Assembly: GCA_963801715.1 (NCBI GenBank)
Contig: CAWDGB010000002.1
Span: 62,001-126,000 of the forward strand
Direction of reading: 5' to 3'
Length of the DNA stretch: 64,000 bases
Origin: CAVVJA01 sp963801715
Lineage (GTDB): Bacteria; Actinomycetota; Actinomycetes; Mycobacteriales; Jatrophihabitantaceae
Of the stretch, positions 62,852 through 64,000 are shown in pieces. The notes beneath the pieces were generated by a model. The model saw nothing but the letters and a program-made list of their open reading frames with translations. It made no database searches and had not been told where the DNA came from. Position numbers and translations under genes: made by a program. Position 1 is the stretch's first letter, and the number at the start of each line of letters is the position of its first letter.

Positions 62852-63526
62852 ATGGACGAGGTGCTCCGCAAAGCAGGACTGTTCCAGGGCGTTGATCCGG
62901 AGGACGCCGAGGCGCTGTCCGAGCAGTTCGAGATCTTCGAGGCGCCCCGCGGCACGATCCTGTTCCACGAAGGCGAGCCAGGCGACAGCCTGTATATCGT
63001 GCTCGGGGGCAAGGTCAAATTAGGCCGACGGTCGTCCGACGGCCGGGAAAACCTGGTGGCGGTCATGGGGCCGGCCGATCAGTTCGGCGAGCTGTCGATC
63101 TTCGACCCAGGGCCGCGCACCGCTACCGCCACCGTCGTCACGGACGCCCGCTTGGCCCGGTTGCCGAAGCCGGCGTTGCAGAAGTGGGTGCAAGAGCGAC
63201 CCCAGATCGCCATGCAGCTGCTGCGGGTCGTCGCTCGGAGATTGCGCCGGACAAACACCATGCTCGCGGACCTGATCTTCGTCGATGTCCCGGGGCGAGT
63301 AGCCAAACAGCTTCTTCAGCTGGCGCAGCGATTCGGCTCGGTTGACGGCGGCCAGTTGCGGGTCACCCACGACCTCACGCAAGAGGAGCTCGCGCAACTG
63401 GTCGGGGCGTCTCGCGAGACGGTGAACAAGGCCTTGGCTGACTTCGCCCAGCGCGGCTGGCTGCGGCTCGAAGGCAAGAGCGTAGTCATCCTCGACCGCG
63501 AGCGGCTGAGCCGCCGGGCCCGCTGA
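62852..63526 (+). CDS. crp: Crp/Fnr-family global regulator
   Basis: cAMP receptor-type regulator of 224 residues. The cyclic-nucleotide domain has the phosphate-binding cassette FGELSIFDPGPRTATATV, the dimer helix is LARLPKPALQKWVQERPQI, and the C-terminal HTH is LTQEELAQLVGASRETVNKA followed by a wing. It is nearly the size of, and placed like, Rv3676, which controls carbon and hypoxia genes including acs. ATG behind GAGAGGAG. No local adenylate cyclase is seen in the window. Confidence 0.95.
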   Translation: MDEVLRKAGLFQGVDPEDAEALSEQFEIFEAPRGTILFHEGEPGDSLYIVLGGKVKLGRRSSDGRENLVAVMGPADQFGELSIFDPGPRTATATVVTDARLARLPKPALQKWVQERPQIAMQLLRVVARRLRRTNTMLADLIFVDVPGRVAKQLLQLAQRFGSVDGGQLRVTHDLTQEELAQLVGASRETVNKALADFAQRGWLRLEGKSVVILDRERLSRRAR

Positions 63527-63532
63527 TTATTC

Positions 63533-63550
63533 GGGGCGCCCGGACGCCCC
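63533..63550. terminator. Bidirectional hairpin between crp and the MBL gene
   Basis: GGGGCG, loop CCCGGA, CGCCCC in the 27-base gap between convergent genes. The stem is short but all GC and has no U-tract. Confidence 0.5.
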
Positions 63551-63553
63551 GCG

Positions 63554-64000
63554 TCAGCGATCGCGCAGGTAAGCAAGTTGTGCCCGCACCGACAGTTCGG
63601 CGGCGGGCCATAGCGCCCGATCAACATCGGCGTATACCTGCTCGACAATCGCCTCCGCAGTCGCGTCGGGGCCGAGCGCTTCGAGCGCTGCGCTGACTTG
63701 GGCAAGCCGCTCCTCTCGGTGCGCCAGATACGCCGTAGCCGCCGCGCCGGCGGAGGGGAGTTCCGGTCCGTGCCCAGGCAGCACGGTTGCTGGCCCGAGT
63801 TCCCGCAGCCGAGCGAGCGACGCAAGATAGTCGGCGAGGTCGCCATCGGGGTAGGCGACGACCGTCGTCCCCCGCCCCAGGATCGTGTCGCCGGTGAGCA
63901 CCATCGGCGCTGTGCCATCTCCGGAATCGACTAGAAACGACAGCGAGTCGGCTGTGTGCCCGGGAGTGGCCCACACACGTAGCTCCAAACCGGCAGCGGA
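63554..64000 (-). CDS. MBL-fold metallo-hydrolase (Rv3677c-like, N-terminus beyond window)
   Basis: The C-terminal ~149 residues of a metallo-beta-lactamase-fold protein. TPGHTADSLSFLV gives the third His, VLTGDTILGRG the bridging Asp, and VLPGHGPELP the last His. The rest is a helical tail typical of the LACTB2/MBLAC2-type group (possible endoribonuclease or thioesterase). The N-terminal H-x-H-x-D-H motif lies beyond the right edge. Confidence 0.88.
   Translation of the reverse strand, partial: SAAGLELRVWATPGHTADSLSFLVDSGDGTAPMVLTGDTILGRGTTVVAYPDGDLADYLASLARLRELGPATVLPGHGPELPSAGAAATAYLAHREERLAQVSAALEALGPDATAEAIVEQVYADVDRALWPAAELSVRAQLAYLRDR

Overview
The window is high-GC actinobacterial chromosome. 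From about 24 kb to the right end its gene order follows the Mycobacterium tuberculosis block Rv3644c-Rv3677c, as recalled from memory: holB, topA, an Rv3647c-like gene, the Flp/Tad pilus operon with a CpaE-like ATPase, an Rv3661-like HAD phosphatase, an Rv3662c-like gene, acs, a holin-like protein, an epoxide-hydrolase-like gene, marP, a NUDIX gene, nth, crp and an MBL hydrolase. Additions such as nhaA, a tryptophan-degradation island and the mini-prophage suggest a non-mycobacterial soil or rock actinobacterium (Frankiales/Geodermatophilales-like). The genus cannot be fixed from the sequence.

Layout. 1-7.6 kb: a two-component system (kinase cut by the left edge), a DHA2-type MFS exporter, a MarC-family protein, a PRMT-like methyltransferase, and small SHOCT, SnoaL-like and GNAT proteins. 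7.8-16.9 kb: a DUF2252 protein, a CLC channel, a K+-channel protein, a YihY-type membrane protein, a large arylsulfatase and a DUF1269-like protein. 16.88-24.12 kb: a 7.2-kb integrated element in tRNA-Thr(CGT), bounded by 24-bp direct repeats, carrying integrase, XRE regulator, excisionase-like protein, primase/ATPase and an HK97 capsid gene but no visible terminase, portal or tail genes. 24.2-36.4 kb: RicT, HolB, an MFS-Tmk fusion locus, the TamR/Tam divergent pair, TopA and a proton-pumping pyrophosphatase. 36.9-44.7 kb: a STAS protein, the Tad operon, the HAD phosphatase, a probable Ms1-type (6S-like) RNA, and a degenerate Fic-like protein. 44.8-50.9 kb: acs, NhaA and membrane proteins. 50.9-59.4 kb: a nearly complete kynurenine pathway to 2-aminomuconate and beyond, set between two genes that are neighbours in mycobacteria. 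59.4-64 kb: MarP, a cupredoxin lipoprotein, NUDIX, Nth, Crp and an MBL hydrolase cut by the right edge.

Many genes, including essential ones (holB, tmk) and others normally intact (hppA, tadB, kynU), are interrupted by single-base shifts, mostly an apparent extra base. This looks more like sequence error than biology, so I give repaired gene spans and describe each break. Tightly packed operons use ATGA/GTGA start-stop overlaps throughout. Those overlaps decided several starts.
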